Origin: Circinella minor
Taxonomy: Eukaryota; Mucoromycota; Mucoromycetes; Mucorales; Lichtheimiaceae
Assembly (NCBI GenBank): GCA_016758965.1
Contig: JAEPRB010000035.1
Location: forward strand, 62,001-126,000
DNA: 64,000 bases
Direction: 5' to 3'
The first letter of the stretch is position 1. Every line of letters begins with the position of its first letter. Both the position numbers and the translations under genes were made by a program. Below are positions 23,330 to 34,299 of this stretch, one piece after another. The notes beneath the pieces were generated by a model that had not been told where the DNA came from, searched no databases, and saw only the letters and a list, made by a program, of their open reading frames with translations.

Positions 23330-25720
23330 TCATGATTGAAGCTTATTAGCCCATCGATTATTATTATGATTATTACTATTAGTATTTTTGTTAGTTCCTT
23401 GATGTCGACGGAATGATTCCATTGGATCATCTTGACGTCTAGCTTGTCTTGACTTTTCAAATTCACCATCCATCATTGTACTTGAATCTAATTCATCTTC
23501 ATTCAATGTTTCCAAAGTATATCCTTGCCAATCCCGTTGTTGTACTTGAAGATCAATTTCTCGTTGCCAATCTGCTTCCATTTTGGACGCTTGATATCCT
23601 TTCCATTCTTCAGAACTTTCGGAAGGTGATGTTGATGTGCGCCGCTCTTCTTCCTTGGCACTATTATTATTGCTACTTTCCGATGGTGGTCCTGGATATC
23701 CATTCCAAGTTTCTGATTCTGTTTCGTCTTTCTTATCATAATATAAATAACCGCGCCATTCTTCTTCTTCTTCTTGGTCATCATCACCACCATTTTCATG
23801 ATTGTTTCCTACTCTTTTTACTGCTTCTTTTTGTTCCTGATGTTGTTCCTTCTGACCTTCTTCTTCTACAATAGGTGAAGGCATTTCTCTTAAATCTTGA
23901 ACAGAAGATGCTGGTGAAACTACAACGGAAGATGAAGGATCGGCTGTCAAACCACTAGTTGAAAGTTTACGTGTAGGAACAAATTCGGGTGCTGTAGGTG
24001 ACAATCGTGATCTCTTGCTATGATTCGTTGAGGATGAATCTTGTTGTGTTGAACCGGACTGTGCCGACTCATTCGTCAAACTTACTTCGCGTTTGTGTTT
24101 ATCGTTATTGTTGCTATCGGTACCATCATGTTGAGTATGAATTGATTCTAGTTCCTTAGTGTTATTTTCCTCAGTAGTACTGTTCCATACATTATGAAGA
24201 TCATCATCCACTGGCTTGGCGTGGGTTTGTTCCTCCTTTATTACTTCTTGCTCCTGTACAACTTGTTCAGGTTCTTCGACAGGGAATGAAGTTGGCACTC
24301 GGGGTAATGCTGGGATCGGCATGGATTGTGGTAGTCGTGGAGGCAACGATGGTGTTTCCAAAGTAACCGTTGCATCACCATTGTTATTATCATCATCTTC
24401 GTCATCATCATTGTCAAGTGTAAAGCTTGCACGTCTTGAATTAGAAGGAATAGCACCTAAAACAGCATCTGTATCCATCATATCCCGTTCCAACAACTCT
24501 TCTTCATCCTCTATTTCGGTATCACGCGCCAGTGTTTCATTCATTTGCAAGGGCTCCACTTCAATACTTTCATTGATCAGTTGATCCTTGGTCAAATAAA
24601 CTCTCGAAACCAACCAATGGTGTGCAACGATATCACCTGGGAGTAACCCATTTAAATCATGCGGAGGGATAACCGTAGATCTTAAACCATCCAAATGAAC
24701 TGGTTTAAATGACATGCGTCTTGAATTTTTACTAGGGATCTCTTCAATAAGGTCGGCAGATTCGTTTGTGGAATTGACTTGACAAAGTTCCAAAACGGCA
24801 ATAATCTTGGAAAGTTTTCGAGCACCAGGAGCAGACAAAACACTTTCACTATTTACACCTTGAAGGCGAGCTCGATATTCATCATGATCCCCGGCAGTAT
24901 ATTCTTTCATAATGGATTGAATTTCTGAGAGATGAGGTTGGATCCAAGGTACAGCAATAGTAGAACCATCTGATGAATGTTGGTGAAACAATTCCAACTT
25001 GCGACCCATCAATTCGTGGTAAGCTTGATGATTTTTAGACGGAGACATGATTTGTGCCAACTCGCGATACATTTCGCGTGTTCGTGAAGGACACGTTTGC
25101 CATAACTTGCGAAGTCGGCGTACTTCAGGAAGCATCAAGGCACGCATAATTGCTGCAAATCCATTCATATCACGGTAAACATGAACCAACAAGTAAGCCA
25201 CTTTGATCAAATGAGTTACCAAGTTATCTTTTGGATGAACAGGTGGTATCACGTTCGGACAACTATTACTACTACTTGTGTTGCTGTTTTGCGCAAGCTC
25301 CGACCAAAAGATAAGCTGATGAGCAAAACTATGAGTAAGGTAACGATGAAAATCGACAAGATGTACCAATTTAGATTGCTTCTTGTCCATTTGACAAAGC
25401 CATTTCTTTTTTAAAATGACTTTGGAATAAAGGTTACAGTTAATGGCGGCCACTTGTCGGGCTAAAACGTCCGGGTCCCAATTGAAAGCCGTAGCAGCTT
25501 GAACGGAATCAATTTGGTGTTGAAAAGTATCTAATTTTCGTTGTTCCACTCGTGCATCTTCCATGAGTCGTCTCAACGTAGCCACCGGTACGGGTGGGTT
25601 TGTTTTTTTTGCTTCGCTTAGCTTTTGACTGGCTTCAACGTAGGCATGTTTACACAGCAAGGATTTAGTAAGTGGGGAGAGTGGAATGAGAGGAAGACCA
25701 CTTGTGGCAGCAGCGGCCAT
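23330..25720 (-). CDS. RasGEF-domain protein with C-terminal WxGY repeats
   Basis: Single exon, 796 aa. After a Pro/Leu N-terminus, residues about 75-290 carry a Cdc25-homology (RasGEF) catalytic core: FNWDPDVLARQVAAINCNLY corresponds to the conserved 'LARQLTLIEFELY' region. It is followed by the Leu-rich FHRYLTHSFAHQL, the structural LIKVAYLLVHVYRDMNGFAA, then IMRALMLPEVRRLRKLW and VPWIQPHLSEIQ. It probably activates a Ras-family GTPase; substrate unknown. Residues about 400-796 are acidic and Ser-rich, likely disordered. They include four W-x-G-Y motifs (W655 RGY, W672 NGY, W706 KGY, W731 QGY) in acidic/Ser surroundings. It faces the methionyl-tRNA synthetase across a 351-bp shared promoter. 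Confidence 0.85.
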   Translation of the reverse strand: MAAAATSGLPLIPLSPLTKSLLCKHAYVEASQKLSEAKKTNPPVPVATLRRLMEDARVEQRKLDTFQHQIDSVQAATAFNWDPDVLARQVAAINCNLYSKVILKKKWLCQMDKKQSKLVHLVDFHRYLTHSFAHQLIFWSELAQNSNTSSSNSCPNVIPPVHPKDNLVTHLIKVAYLLVHVYRDMNGFAAIMRALMLPEVRRLRKLWQTCPSRTREMYRELAQIMSPSKNHQAYHELMGRKLELFHQHSSDGSTIAVPWIQPHLSEIQSIMKEYTAGDHDEYRARLQGVNSESVLSAPGARKLSKIIAVLELCQVNSTNESADLIEEIPSKNSRRMSFKPVHLDGLRSTVIPPHDLNGLLPGDIVAHHWLVSRVYLTKDQLINESIEVEPLQMNETLARDTEIEDEEELLERDMMDTDAVLGAIPSNSRRASFTLDNDDDEDDDNNNGDATVTLETPSLPPRLPQSMPIPALPRVPTSFPVEEPEQVVQEQEVIKEEQTHAKPVDDDLHNVWNSTTEENNTKELESIHTQHDGTDSNNNDKHKREVSLTNESAQSGSTQQDSSSTNHSKRSRLSPTAPEFVPTRKLSTSGLTADPSSSVVVSPASSVQDLREMPSPIVEEEGQKEQHQEQKEAVKRVGNNHENGGDDDQEEEEEWRGYLYYDKKDETESETWNGYPGPPSESSNNNSAKEEERRTSTSPSESSEEWKGYQASKMEADWQREIDLQVQQRDWQGYTLETLNEDELDSSTMMDGEFEKSRQARRQDDPMESFRRHQGTNKNTNSNNHNNNRWANKLQS

Positions 25721-26071
25721 AGTTTTTTTTTTTTAATTTGATTTAATAAAGATAAATGAAGAAAAAAGAGAGAATTTGTTGTAAGAATAAGAAAAAAAGT
25801 TAGAAGAAGGGCAAACTGACAGGGGACTAAGTGAAAGCGAGAGAGAGAAAGAAAAAGAAAGAAAAAAGCTTTACTATACTACTATTAAACTATTATTAAA
25901 AAAGATCTCACTCTCACTGCACAGACGGGGAGACAAAAAAAAAGTTTGGCACGGGAAAAGAACTTTTTTTTTTTTTTGTGTAAAGAATTCTTGCTTTCCG
26001 ACCAAATAGGTTCCTGTGTTCTATACTTTATTTCAGCAAAACTCCCCTTGTCATAATAATAGAAAAAAAAT
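25721..26071. promoter_or_regulatory. divergent promoter region between RasGEF gene and mitochondrial MetRS
   Basis: 351 bp separates two start codons facing away from each other. It is rich in GAGA/AAAG runs (25840-25870) and a T tract near 25965. No canonical TATA box stands out. Confidence 0.5.
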
Positions 26072-28513
26072 ATGACAAGTCATTCACTATTCACAACGAG
26101 AAAAGCTGTACTACTTTTAAATGCAACACGAACTCAACGTAGAATGAAGCATTCTACTGCTTTTATCACTACTCCAATCTATTATGTTAATGCTGGTTCG
26201 TTTTTTACACTTTTTATTGATTCTTATTATTTACTTTTAGCTTTCCCATATCATATGTATATCAAACTATTAACAATCATTCTTGTATCTATAGTTCCAC
26301 ATATCGGTCATTTATATTCCAGTGTAATAGCAGATACATTGAAAAGATACTATGCATTAAAAGGTTTTGATGCATATTTGTGCACCGGGACAGACGAACA
26401 TGGTTTAAAAGTATGTTTAAAGGGATAATAATAACACCTCTTGCTTCTCTTCCTCAAACCAAAAAACAACATTGAACTGACAATAAAATTAAAAATGATA
26501 ATAGATTCAACAAGCAGCTGCGAAAAACAATTCATCGCCACTTGAGTTCTGTGATCGTGTTTCAAAGAGTTTTAGAGAATTGAGTGATGCTGCCAATATA
26601 AGTTATACATCATTTATACGAACTACTGAACCTAAACATGCTAAAGCTGTAGCTGCACTTTGGGTAACATTGTTTTTCATCTTGTTCTGCATGAATTGAT
26701 GTAGTCAGTACAAGTAAATAATAACAATAATGTATTACATATAGACCGAATTAGAAAAGAAAGAATATATTTATAAAGGAAAGCATGAAGGTTGGTATGC
26801 AGTATCCGATGAAGCATTTTATGCATCTAACCAGGTTCAAGAGACAATTGACGAAAAAACGGGTGAAAAAATCATGGTATGCATTACTAATTCTTATTTT
26901 TATTTCATTGATTGATTGATTGGCACATAGATAATTAACTCAAGATAATATTAAAATATAGGTAGCGATTGAATCTGGCCAACGAGTAGAATGGACAGAG
27001 GAAGAAAATTACAAGTTTAAACTATCAGCGTTTGAGGAACCTTTATTAAAATGGATTAATGATAATCCTACAGGTATTAGATAGAGTTATGATTCTTATC
27101 ATGCATTATCAAGATGAACAAGTAAAAGTAATAATTTTATAATATCATTCATTTATAGCCATTGTCCCTAGCAACCGAAAAAATGAAGTGACTCAATGGA
27201 TCAAAGCAGGTCTTGCCGATCTTTCGATTTCTCGGCTCCGATCTAGACTCGATTGGGGTATTCCGGTACCAAACGATCCAAGTCACACGATCTATGTTTG
27301 GCTGGATGCTCTTACAAATTATATAACAGTGAATGGTTACCCATGGATTACTAACGGTACACAAAACAACAAGATAATAAATGCATGGCCTGCCGATGTA
27401 CACGTGGTGGGAAAAGATATCGTACGATTTCACGCTATTTATTGGCCGGCATTCTTGATGGCTGCACAGTTACCACTACCCAAACAAATTTTGGCACATG
27501 CCCATTGGACGATGGGTAAACAGAAAATGTCAAAAAGTCGGGGTAATGTTGCGGATCCATTTGAAGTCATGGATACATATGGCGTAGATCCTGTACGTTA
27601 CTATTTGGTGAGGGATGGTGGATTTGCAGATGATGGAGGTAAGTTAATATCAAGCAATCAATAGATATGACATATAAATATTATATGCATGCACTACAGA
27701 TTTAGAAATAATAACCTTTTTATTTATGTTCAAAAACAACAACTCTTTGTTAATTGATTATTGACTATTTTAGATTATACTGAAGATAATATTATTAAAC
27801 GTTACAAGGACTTGGCAGGTCAATTGGGTAACCTTTTGAATCGAAGTACTGCTCCAGCATTGAATCCAGAAGGAACAATTCCTGTCACACCAAAAAAACT
27901 TGATGCACGCGATGAAACTTTACATACAAAACTTACATCATTACCAGGTAAAAAAAAATACAACAAAATAAAACAAAACAAACTACATGTTTAACTCTAT
28001 ATTTGTTAATATTAATCTTCTTTTAATTTCTATGTGTTCTAGACATTTATGAACAATCTTTTGAAGCACGTGAATTTGGTAAAGGTTTATCTGCTGTATT
28101 TGATATGTTGGCTGAGGTATATTTATTTTAAGCAGTTTTTTTTTTTTTTGTTTTTTCTTTCTTTCATCCCAATATGTGCATGCTGTATATAACATTAGTT
28201 TTTATTGAACTCTATTAAATTTTAATTTTAGGCCAACAAACATTTCCAAGATAATAAACCATGGGATTTAGTAAAAGATCCATCACAAAAAGAACGTCTC
28301 GATCAAGTACTGTATTATGCGATTGAGTCTTGTCGAGTAGCTGGTATTCTTTTACAACCTGTATTGCCATCCAAGATGGATACATTATTAACACGCCTTG
28401 GTGTTCCTATCGATAAACGATTGTTGACCAACGCTTATCCCCAACAACAGGAAATAGAAATCCCACTGGGTGAAAATAAAGAACCTGTTTTGTTTCCACG
28501 ATTGAAAAAATAA
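26072..28513 (+). CDS. MSM1: methionyl-tRNA synthetase, mitochondrial
   Basis: Charges mitochondrial tRNA-Met. Nine exons: 26072-26195, 26295-26410, 26505-26663, 26745-26876, 26962-27073, 27159-27638, 27774-27947, 28043-28116, 28232-28513; 550 aa. The N-terminus is basic and free of acidic residues (TTRKAVLLLNATRTQRRMKH), fitting a mitochondrial presequence. Class I signatures are clear: TPIYYVNAVPHIGHLYSS (HIGH motif, split by intron 1), GTDEHGLK, and KMSKSRGNVADPF (KMSKS loop). The C-terminal helical anticodon-binding domain covers exons 7-9 (RYKDLAGQLGNLLNR; ANKHFQDNKPWDLVKD). No tRNA-binding appendage follows, and the length matches bacterial-type mitochondrial MetRS. A decayed second copy of the 3' half lies about 640 bp downstream. 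Confidence 0.95.
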
Positions 28514-29149
28514 TAGAGAAACAACCCTTATAAAATAGAACGTACGTTTTCATTCGACACGAAAGAAAAATCGACAACTCAAAATTATCTAATCGCTTCT
28601 TTTTCACCATGAATCATTATTAGTTGTCAATGTATTTAATAAATTTTGGATGTAAATATAGCATATAGATATTTAATCCCTTTAAGATGTAAATAATATA
28701 AAATGTGATAAATAGAAACATGTTGAATATAGAAAAATAGAAAATTAGAAATACGTAAAATCATTATCATCCGTTCTTTCTTATCGATAAATTATTTTTA
28801 ATATGCACCTATTTAATTTCACACTAGTACTTTTTGACAGTAGCATCTCTTTTGTTAAACCCAAATTTACCGCGTCATGGATCTGCTTGTAATGGTACGT
28901 GCGTCTAGTATATAATTCATTTCGCTCTAGGAGCTGTCTGTATTTTTTATTTTTTATACCAATTGTCAGAAACATGTATCAAATGTGAGTGCTATGGATC
29001 AGTTATGAGAGCCAGTGTTTTTTTTTCAAGCATCCCCTTCCAATATTATTATTTCATCCGAGCACTAGTGGATATATTATCTTTCAAAATGTATTTTGTA
29101 AAGTTTAAAAATACCTGACTAATTACGTTTATGAGATTGACACCAAGAA
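28514..29149. other. spacer between MetRS and its decayed duplicate
   Basis: No open gene. The right part may hold further, barely recognisable remains of the duplicate (for example AAGTTTAAA near 29103, resembling exon 5), but similarity is too weak to draw a boundary. Confidence 0.4.
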
Positions 29150-30272
29150 AAAGATTCCTTTAATAGGCTGGCATGGTGACATTTCATTCGGATTAGTGTG
29201 GTTTTGACGAGCGTAAAAAGGATATCTGTAAGGATGATAAATTCTCCTCATAGCCTCAATGGGTAATATTATTCTTACTAATGCCGAGTGCTACGTATCA
29301 GCAAAAAAGAGGCGCGAACTTCTTTATTATATCATCGTGTCTCTATAGCATTTTTTAGCTGCACATCTAATAAAAATCAATTTATTATTCTCGGTTCAAA
29401 ATAGTAATTAAAAAAAAGAGATGCTTTGAGTCAATCTTCAAATTTTTCTTTGTAGGTAAAAAATATTGTTAACTGATTTGGTTATTTGCAAAGAAGCTAA
29501 ATTAAACGGGTGAGACTTGATTTTGAAGTTTGATGGAATATACATAGCAGTGATAAAGTTCAACAATAACAGAATACAAGGATTAAACAGGGTACGTACT
29601 CTAAATCGATGATCTTTTTAGAATAGACGGATCGAATCTGTATTAACTTAGTAGTAGCGATCCCTGTCATACCAAAGAATCTAGATGCACACGATGGGAC
29701 TTTACATACAAAAAAGAACTACGGCTACTTTTGATGTTTATCCTCTCCTTAATCTGATATGTTTATACGTAATATTGTTCTTTCTTTTATTTGTGCTTTG
29801 TTCTAGATTTATTATCAGCTTTTTGGGCCACTTAAGTCTGATATACTAGACATATTACATACCTGTTATGTATATTTCAATAAGCAAGTTTCATTTCGGT
29901 CCGATTTGTTCCTCTTTTTCTTTACCCCAACATATGCATTTCACATATACTTATTTCTGGCTGAACGCAACGCAATTATGTATATTATTAGTTAGATCAA
30001 CGGACATTTTCACGATAGGTAACCATAAAAACTAAAAACTTTGAATATAAAAAAAACAATTTTACGTGGGTATTAATTTTCATATTATCCCATTGAATCA
30101 CGTCGAGCAGCTACAATTCTTTCGTATTTTGTATTACCATCGATTTAAGATGGATACATTATAATTGGGTATCACTACTGATAAGCAATTGTCGATCGAT
30201 ATATATTGTCAACAAGTAGAATCTCAGTAATATTAAAACAAAAGACTGTTTTGTTTCATCGATCAAAATAAG
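29150..30272 (+). pseudogene. decayed tandem duplicate of the MetRS 3' half (exons 6-9)
   Basis: Colinear patches match the intact gene. 29203-29225 matches 27288-27310 (CTATGTTTGGCTGGATG region). 29282-29310 and 29348-29385 match exon 6 (TGCCGATGTACACGT and GGCTGCACAG parts). 29675-29712 matches exon 7 (CCTGTCATACCAAAGAATCT against CCTGTCACACCAAAAAAACT). 30098-30195 matches exon 9 (AAGATGGATACATTAT is identical). 30243-30271 matches the 3' end (CTGTTTTGTTTC identical). The sequence ahead of TTCTAG at about 29805 matches the intron before exon 8, so introns were copied: this is a DNA duplication, not a retrocopy. Stops and indels occur throughout. Confidence 0.85.
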
Positions 30273-30565
30273 ATCTAAGGATCTCATCAAATTGTGCTTG
30301 CTTGTTTCTTTATACTAAACTGTTTTTGGAAACCCAAAAATTGTGCTTCTTCTCGTTATGTAAATGGTTTGTCGTCAATGTAAGTAATAACATAAAGCTT
30401 AAATATTTACAGAAAAGTTGTATGCGTAGTAAAGATTTTATTGAATGCAATTGTTTTTTTTTGTCACAAAAACTATATATATGAACAAACATGTTGGTAA
30501 GAAGAATAAAAATTAAAAGAAATATCTTTTCATTCCTTTTTACTAATAAACTACGTATCTTTAAT

Positions 30566-31705
30566 ATGCATTTGATTACTGTGGCTACCACTACTCTTTT
30601 GACACTTTCGTTTGTCTCTGCTATTCCAAATTTCTTTACCCGTCGTGGAGCTGCTAGTAATGATGATACTAGTAAAGAGTCTATTCCAGTCGATAAATGC
30701 CCTTCTTTACCACTATGGGGTCCTTCTTATGCCCCAGTTCCAGGTTCCTGTACCAAGTATTATCGCTGCGCTATTATTACCGGACAGCCTATCATTTTTG
30801 AATGTCCTGTTCCTCTACAATTCAATCCAATTACTGGTAGGTGCGATATCTTCCAAAATGTACGTTGCAAGAATGGTAAATACCCTACCGATTACGAATA
30901 TGGTGACAAGAGTAAGAAACCTGCAGATGATAATAGCGGTCATAGTGGTGATCGGGATAAGCGACAAGTCGAAGAGAATGGCGACATTGGCGTTGACTCA
31001 ACTGATCAACAAATTACTGATGATACAACCAATGGTGATGGTGATGGTGATGAGCAAACTGTTCTCGACAACACTCAAAATTCTGGCACTCAATCGAATA
31101 ATAATGTGGATAGTAATTCTATGACAATTGATAATATAAACACGGGGCAAAATCAAAGTTATGCTATTACGGAACCTACCGATGCTGCAAGTGATATCAA
31201 CACTAACAACACTCAAGAAGTTTTATTTTCCGACGACTTTGATTCAACCTACGAGAATGACAACAAGGATGACAGCAAAGAAGAGTTTAGTAATAGTTTT
31301 AGTCGGGGTGGCTACAATTTCTATAAGCGTGAAGACATCAAAGAAAAAGATAACAAGGAAGATGATGCGCGTGAAGATAATGGATATGGTGGTGGTGACG
31401 ACGCTTCTGATGTAATCAGTGATGACAAGGATGAGCTTAGTAGTGGTGATGGGAAAAATTATGTTGAAGATAATAATGACAAGGAAGAAGAGTCCGATTA
31501 TGAAACTGGAAATGATTATGGCGAGGAGGAGATAATCGACAGTGATATTGATAGTAGCTATGTTGAGCAGCAGAGTAATGATGGTTACAAAGAAGAGTCG
31601 TCTGATGATGGAACTGAAAATGATTATGATGAACAAAAGATTATCGGCGATGATGAAGAGTACTCTTCCATTGATAATTATAATACTACCAAAAATCAAG
31701 CTTAA
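30566..31705 (+). CDS. secreted chitin-binding protein (CBM14/peritrophin-A) with acidic tail
   Basis: 379 aa, single exon. I start at the ATG at 30566 because it opens a clean signal peptide (MHLITVATTTLLTLSFVSAI). One CBM14 module at residues 45-101 has six Cys (45, 62, 68, 80, 93, 101) and the aromatic signature CTKYYRC, with FNPITGRCD before the last pair; the module binds chitin. Residues 120-379 are Asp/Glu/Asn/Ser-rich, strongly acidic and surely disordered. They include Lys-Arg sites (DKRQVEE, YKREDIK) that Kex2 could cut. The paralogue at 33503 shares signal peptide and module. Likely acts at the cell wall or outside; an effector-like shielding of wall chitin is only a possibility. 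An extended frame begins upstream at 30491, without a signal peptide at its start. Confidence 0.85.
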   Translation: MHLITVATTTLLTLSFVSAIPNFFTRRGAASNDDTSKESIPVDKCPSLPLWGPSYAPVPGSCTKYYRCAIITGQPIIFECPVPLQFNPITGRCDIFQNVRCKNGKYPTDYEYGDKSKKPADDNSGHSGDRDKRQVEENGDIGVDSTDQQITDDTTNGDGDGDEQTVLDNTQNSGTQSNNNVDSNSMTIDNINTGQNQSYAITEPTDAASDINTNNTQEVLFSDDFDSTYENDNKDDSKEEFSNSFSRGGYNFYKREDIKEKDNKEDDAREDNGYGGGDDASDVISDDKDELSSGDGKNYVEDNNDKEEESDYETGNDYGEEEIIDSDIDSSYVEQQSNDGYKEESSDDGTENDYDEQKIIGDDEEYSSIDNYNTTKNQA

Positions 31706-33502
31706 ACAATAAAAGAATAAATATTCATGAATAACATTGTAACCCACTTAAAAAATCAACTTAGCTATTTACGTATATCAAATAAAAAAAAAAGCATTGA
31801 TCAATTTATCAATATATATTAACAATAATGTTATTCAAATATACTTAAATTCGTATACATTATTATTTATAAACTATTTACAAGTGATGTACATTTATAG
31901 CCAAGTGGGAACAAAATAGTATTTGCAAATAAAAAAAAAATATATGTTTCTCGACGAAAAATTATATAAAATAAGCTTATCAAATTTCTACGTACATATG
32001 TCATCAGTTTAATATGTTTTGAAGTATATCATACCTATATAACTAAATATCAACAGTACAATATAATTATTTGATATGCGCACTAGATAATTACTGTATA
32101 ATATATACGAATATAAGCACTAATTATTTAACTGTATACCAACCCGCGTTGCTGACACAGACAAGACAATTATATAAATAATATGATAGTAGCACGGAAT
32201 AAAATAAAATAGTTACTGTATAAAATTGCAACAATAGTAAATAACAATAATGATGATATATAAAATATACAGTAAACGGTGGTTAATTTTTTTTATAAAA
32301 AAAAGTGACGAGATGAAAAAATGGAGACCAGGAATAAATGCTCTTCAAACGAGGCAGTTCATAGTCTATATATTTATCACCATCAGAGTGCAAAATTTCA
32401 ACGGTGTATCATGATACTTTGATTTAGGTACGCTATAATATCTTAAGTATACTTTTCTAGTTAATATACTTCTATGTAACTTACGTACGTAGCATGAATA
32501 GCGTCTAATGAATAAAAGCAAACTTTTAAATTTCTTTCTAATCGTTCACCGTAGTTCGTATTCTTTTCTCTCCATTAATTTCTTTTCTGTGAGTATTACG
32601 CATTTTATTACGGTTCCAAAATAAATTACGTAGGGTTGAAAAGTATTTAGTAGAGCTTCTGTGCATTTGAAGAAGTATAAATTTATATACAAAAAAAGTG
32701 AAACCAAGTTTACAAATAAACACAGATATTGACTATCACAGTCCCTTCTATACCCTACTATATTACTCCCATTCGCTTTTTACGTACAAGATGTTCTATT
32801 CTGAATATGTTGCTTCCAAAAATATCAATTTTTGTATTACATATTATTACATTACGTATTTTATGTGATACGTAGACATAAAAAAGAGTACCTATTCGAT
32901 GACTAAGTATTAAGAAAAGTATAATAATAAAGAGCCCCATTACTTATAATTACTGTAGCAAATAAAAAAGAGCAAGTGGTACAATATATGTATTCCTTTC
33001 AGGACTTGCTACGTACATAATAGCAATATTCCATACGTAATACAATATTTTATTTACGCTATAAGTTTTTCTATATGTTTCTTTATGTATATGTTAATCA
33101 CCGAAGAAGTGCAGTTTGACTACTTTTGCTTCATAGAAACAAAATTTCAAAAATTTTGTCCTCAATGTTCTCCTTTGTCGTCTTGCATACATGTTTTTTT
33201 ACTATAAGTAGTAATAATGAGGTGGTTATTCTTCTTTGTTGTCAGTAAAAGCTTACCTTTGATACTCATTATTTGCTTCTTGTCGTCAATGAATGTTCCA
33301 CTATTAGAAAATACTAAAGTAAAGTTGATAATAGTAGCATCGATTGCAAAATTATGAAAGATATAAAAAGGGGTGATGGTAGTCGGGTCAACGAAGTAAT
33401 TTTTATACACACAAAAAAAAAAAAAGCAATTCTATTTCTTCTTATACTGATCAATAACAAACAAACAAATTAACAAGCAAATCAACAAATAAATTAAAAA
33501 AA
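31706..33502. other. intergenic region rich in TACGTA palindromes
   Basis: 1.8 kb of very AT-rich DNA between the two CBM14 genes with no supported open frame. TACGTA starts at 31770, 31989, 32482, 32486, 32627, 32781, 32853, 32869, 33010 and 33034. Confidence 0.6.
33362..33369 (+). promoter_or_regulatory. TATA box of the second CBM14 gene
   Basis: TATAAAAA followed by GGGG, about 140 bp upstream of the ATG at 33503. The intervening leader is A/C-rich with repeated CAAAC/ACAAA, typical of a highly expressed fungal 5' UTR. Confidence 0.6.
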
Positions 33503-34066
33503 ATGCATTTGTATTCGGTGGTTGTCACAACACTTTTGGCCTTGTCGATGGGTTCAGCTGCTCCAACTGGTGGTGAAAAAGAAACTAATCCAGTTGATAC
33601 CTGCGCTAACCTGTCACTAGTGAATTCTCGATATGCACCAATTCAAGACTCTTGCACCAAGTATTACTATTGTCCTTCCAAGTCCAAGAAGCCAGAAATT
33701 TACGAATGTAAATCCGGAAAACAATTTAACAAGCTCACTGGCAAGTGCGATACCTATGATAACGTGGGTTGCAAGGACGGAAAGTCCCTTGACAATAACG
33801 ACAAGGATAAACACCACAAACGTAGTGAATATTTAGATAATCTTTACACAGACCACCCTCGTTCTTCCAAGAATCCTAATGATGTTTCTGATGAAAAAAC
33901 CGATTATCCCGACCTTAAGCGTCGTCGTGAAGATCCGAAGGCTAAGCGTAATGAAGACTCAAAGAAGCACCACGAAGATCCAAAGAAACGACAAGAATAC
34001 CTTGACTCTGACCCTGACCCTAATGCACACCAAATCGGGATTGCCACAGACTCTGAGACTCAATAG
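33503..34066 (+). CDS. small secreted chitin-binding protein (CBM14) with dibasic-rich tail
   Basis: 187 aa, single exon. Signal peptide MHLYSVVVTTLLALSMGSAA, then a CBM14 module with Cys at 34, 51, 57, 69, 82 and 90 (CTKYYYC; FNKLTGKCD). The module order and the shared MHL start mark it as a tandem paralogue of the gene at 30566, although the tails differ. The tail (residues about 100-187) is highly charged with several dibasic sites (HHKRSEY, LKRRREDP, AKRNED, KKRQEY) spaced 8-10 residues in imperfect repeats (REDPKAK / NEDSKKH / EDPKKR). Kex2-type cleavage into short peptides is conceivable but unproven. Expression is probably strong given its TATA box and codon choice. Confidence 0.85.
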   Translation: MHLYSVVVTTLLALSMGSAAPTGGEKETNPVDTCANLSLVNSRYAPIQDSCTKYYYCPSKSKKPEIYECKSGKQFNKLTGKCDTYDNVGCKDGKSLDNNDKDKHHKRSEYLDNLYTDHPRSSKNPNDVSDEKTDYPDLKRRREDPKAKRNEDSKKHHEDPKKRQEYLDSDPDPNAHQIGIATDSETQ

Positions 34067-34299
34067 ATCTTACATGTACATAATGAAGATCATTGATAAA
34101 AACGTCACTATGTATAGTGCTATATAAAACATTTAGTTGACATCAATTTTAGTTAGTTAATATTCAATTTCCAAATAAAGTCATGTCGTTGAAAGTAAAA
34201 AAAAAAAAAATATTTGTTGGTAAAACGCGACACGAAAGCGCGACTTTTTTGTTTCTTTTTCCTTTTTTGTTTGACCACGTAAATAAAAGTCTATTGAAA

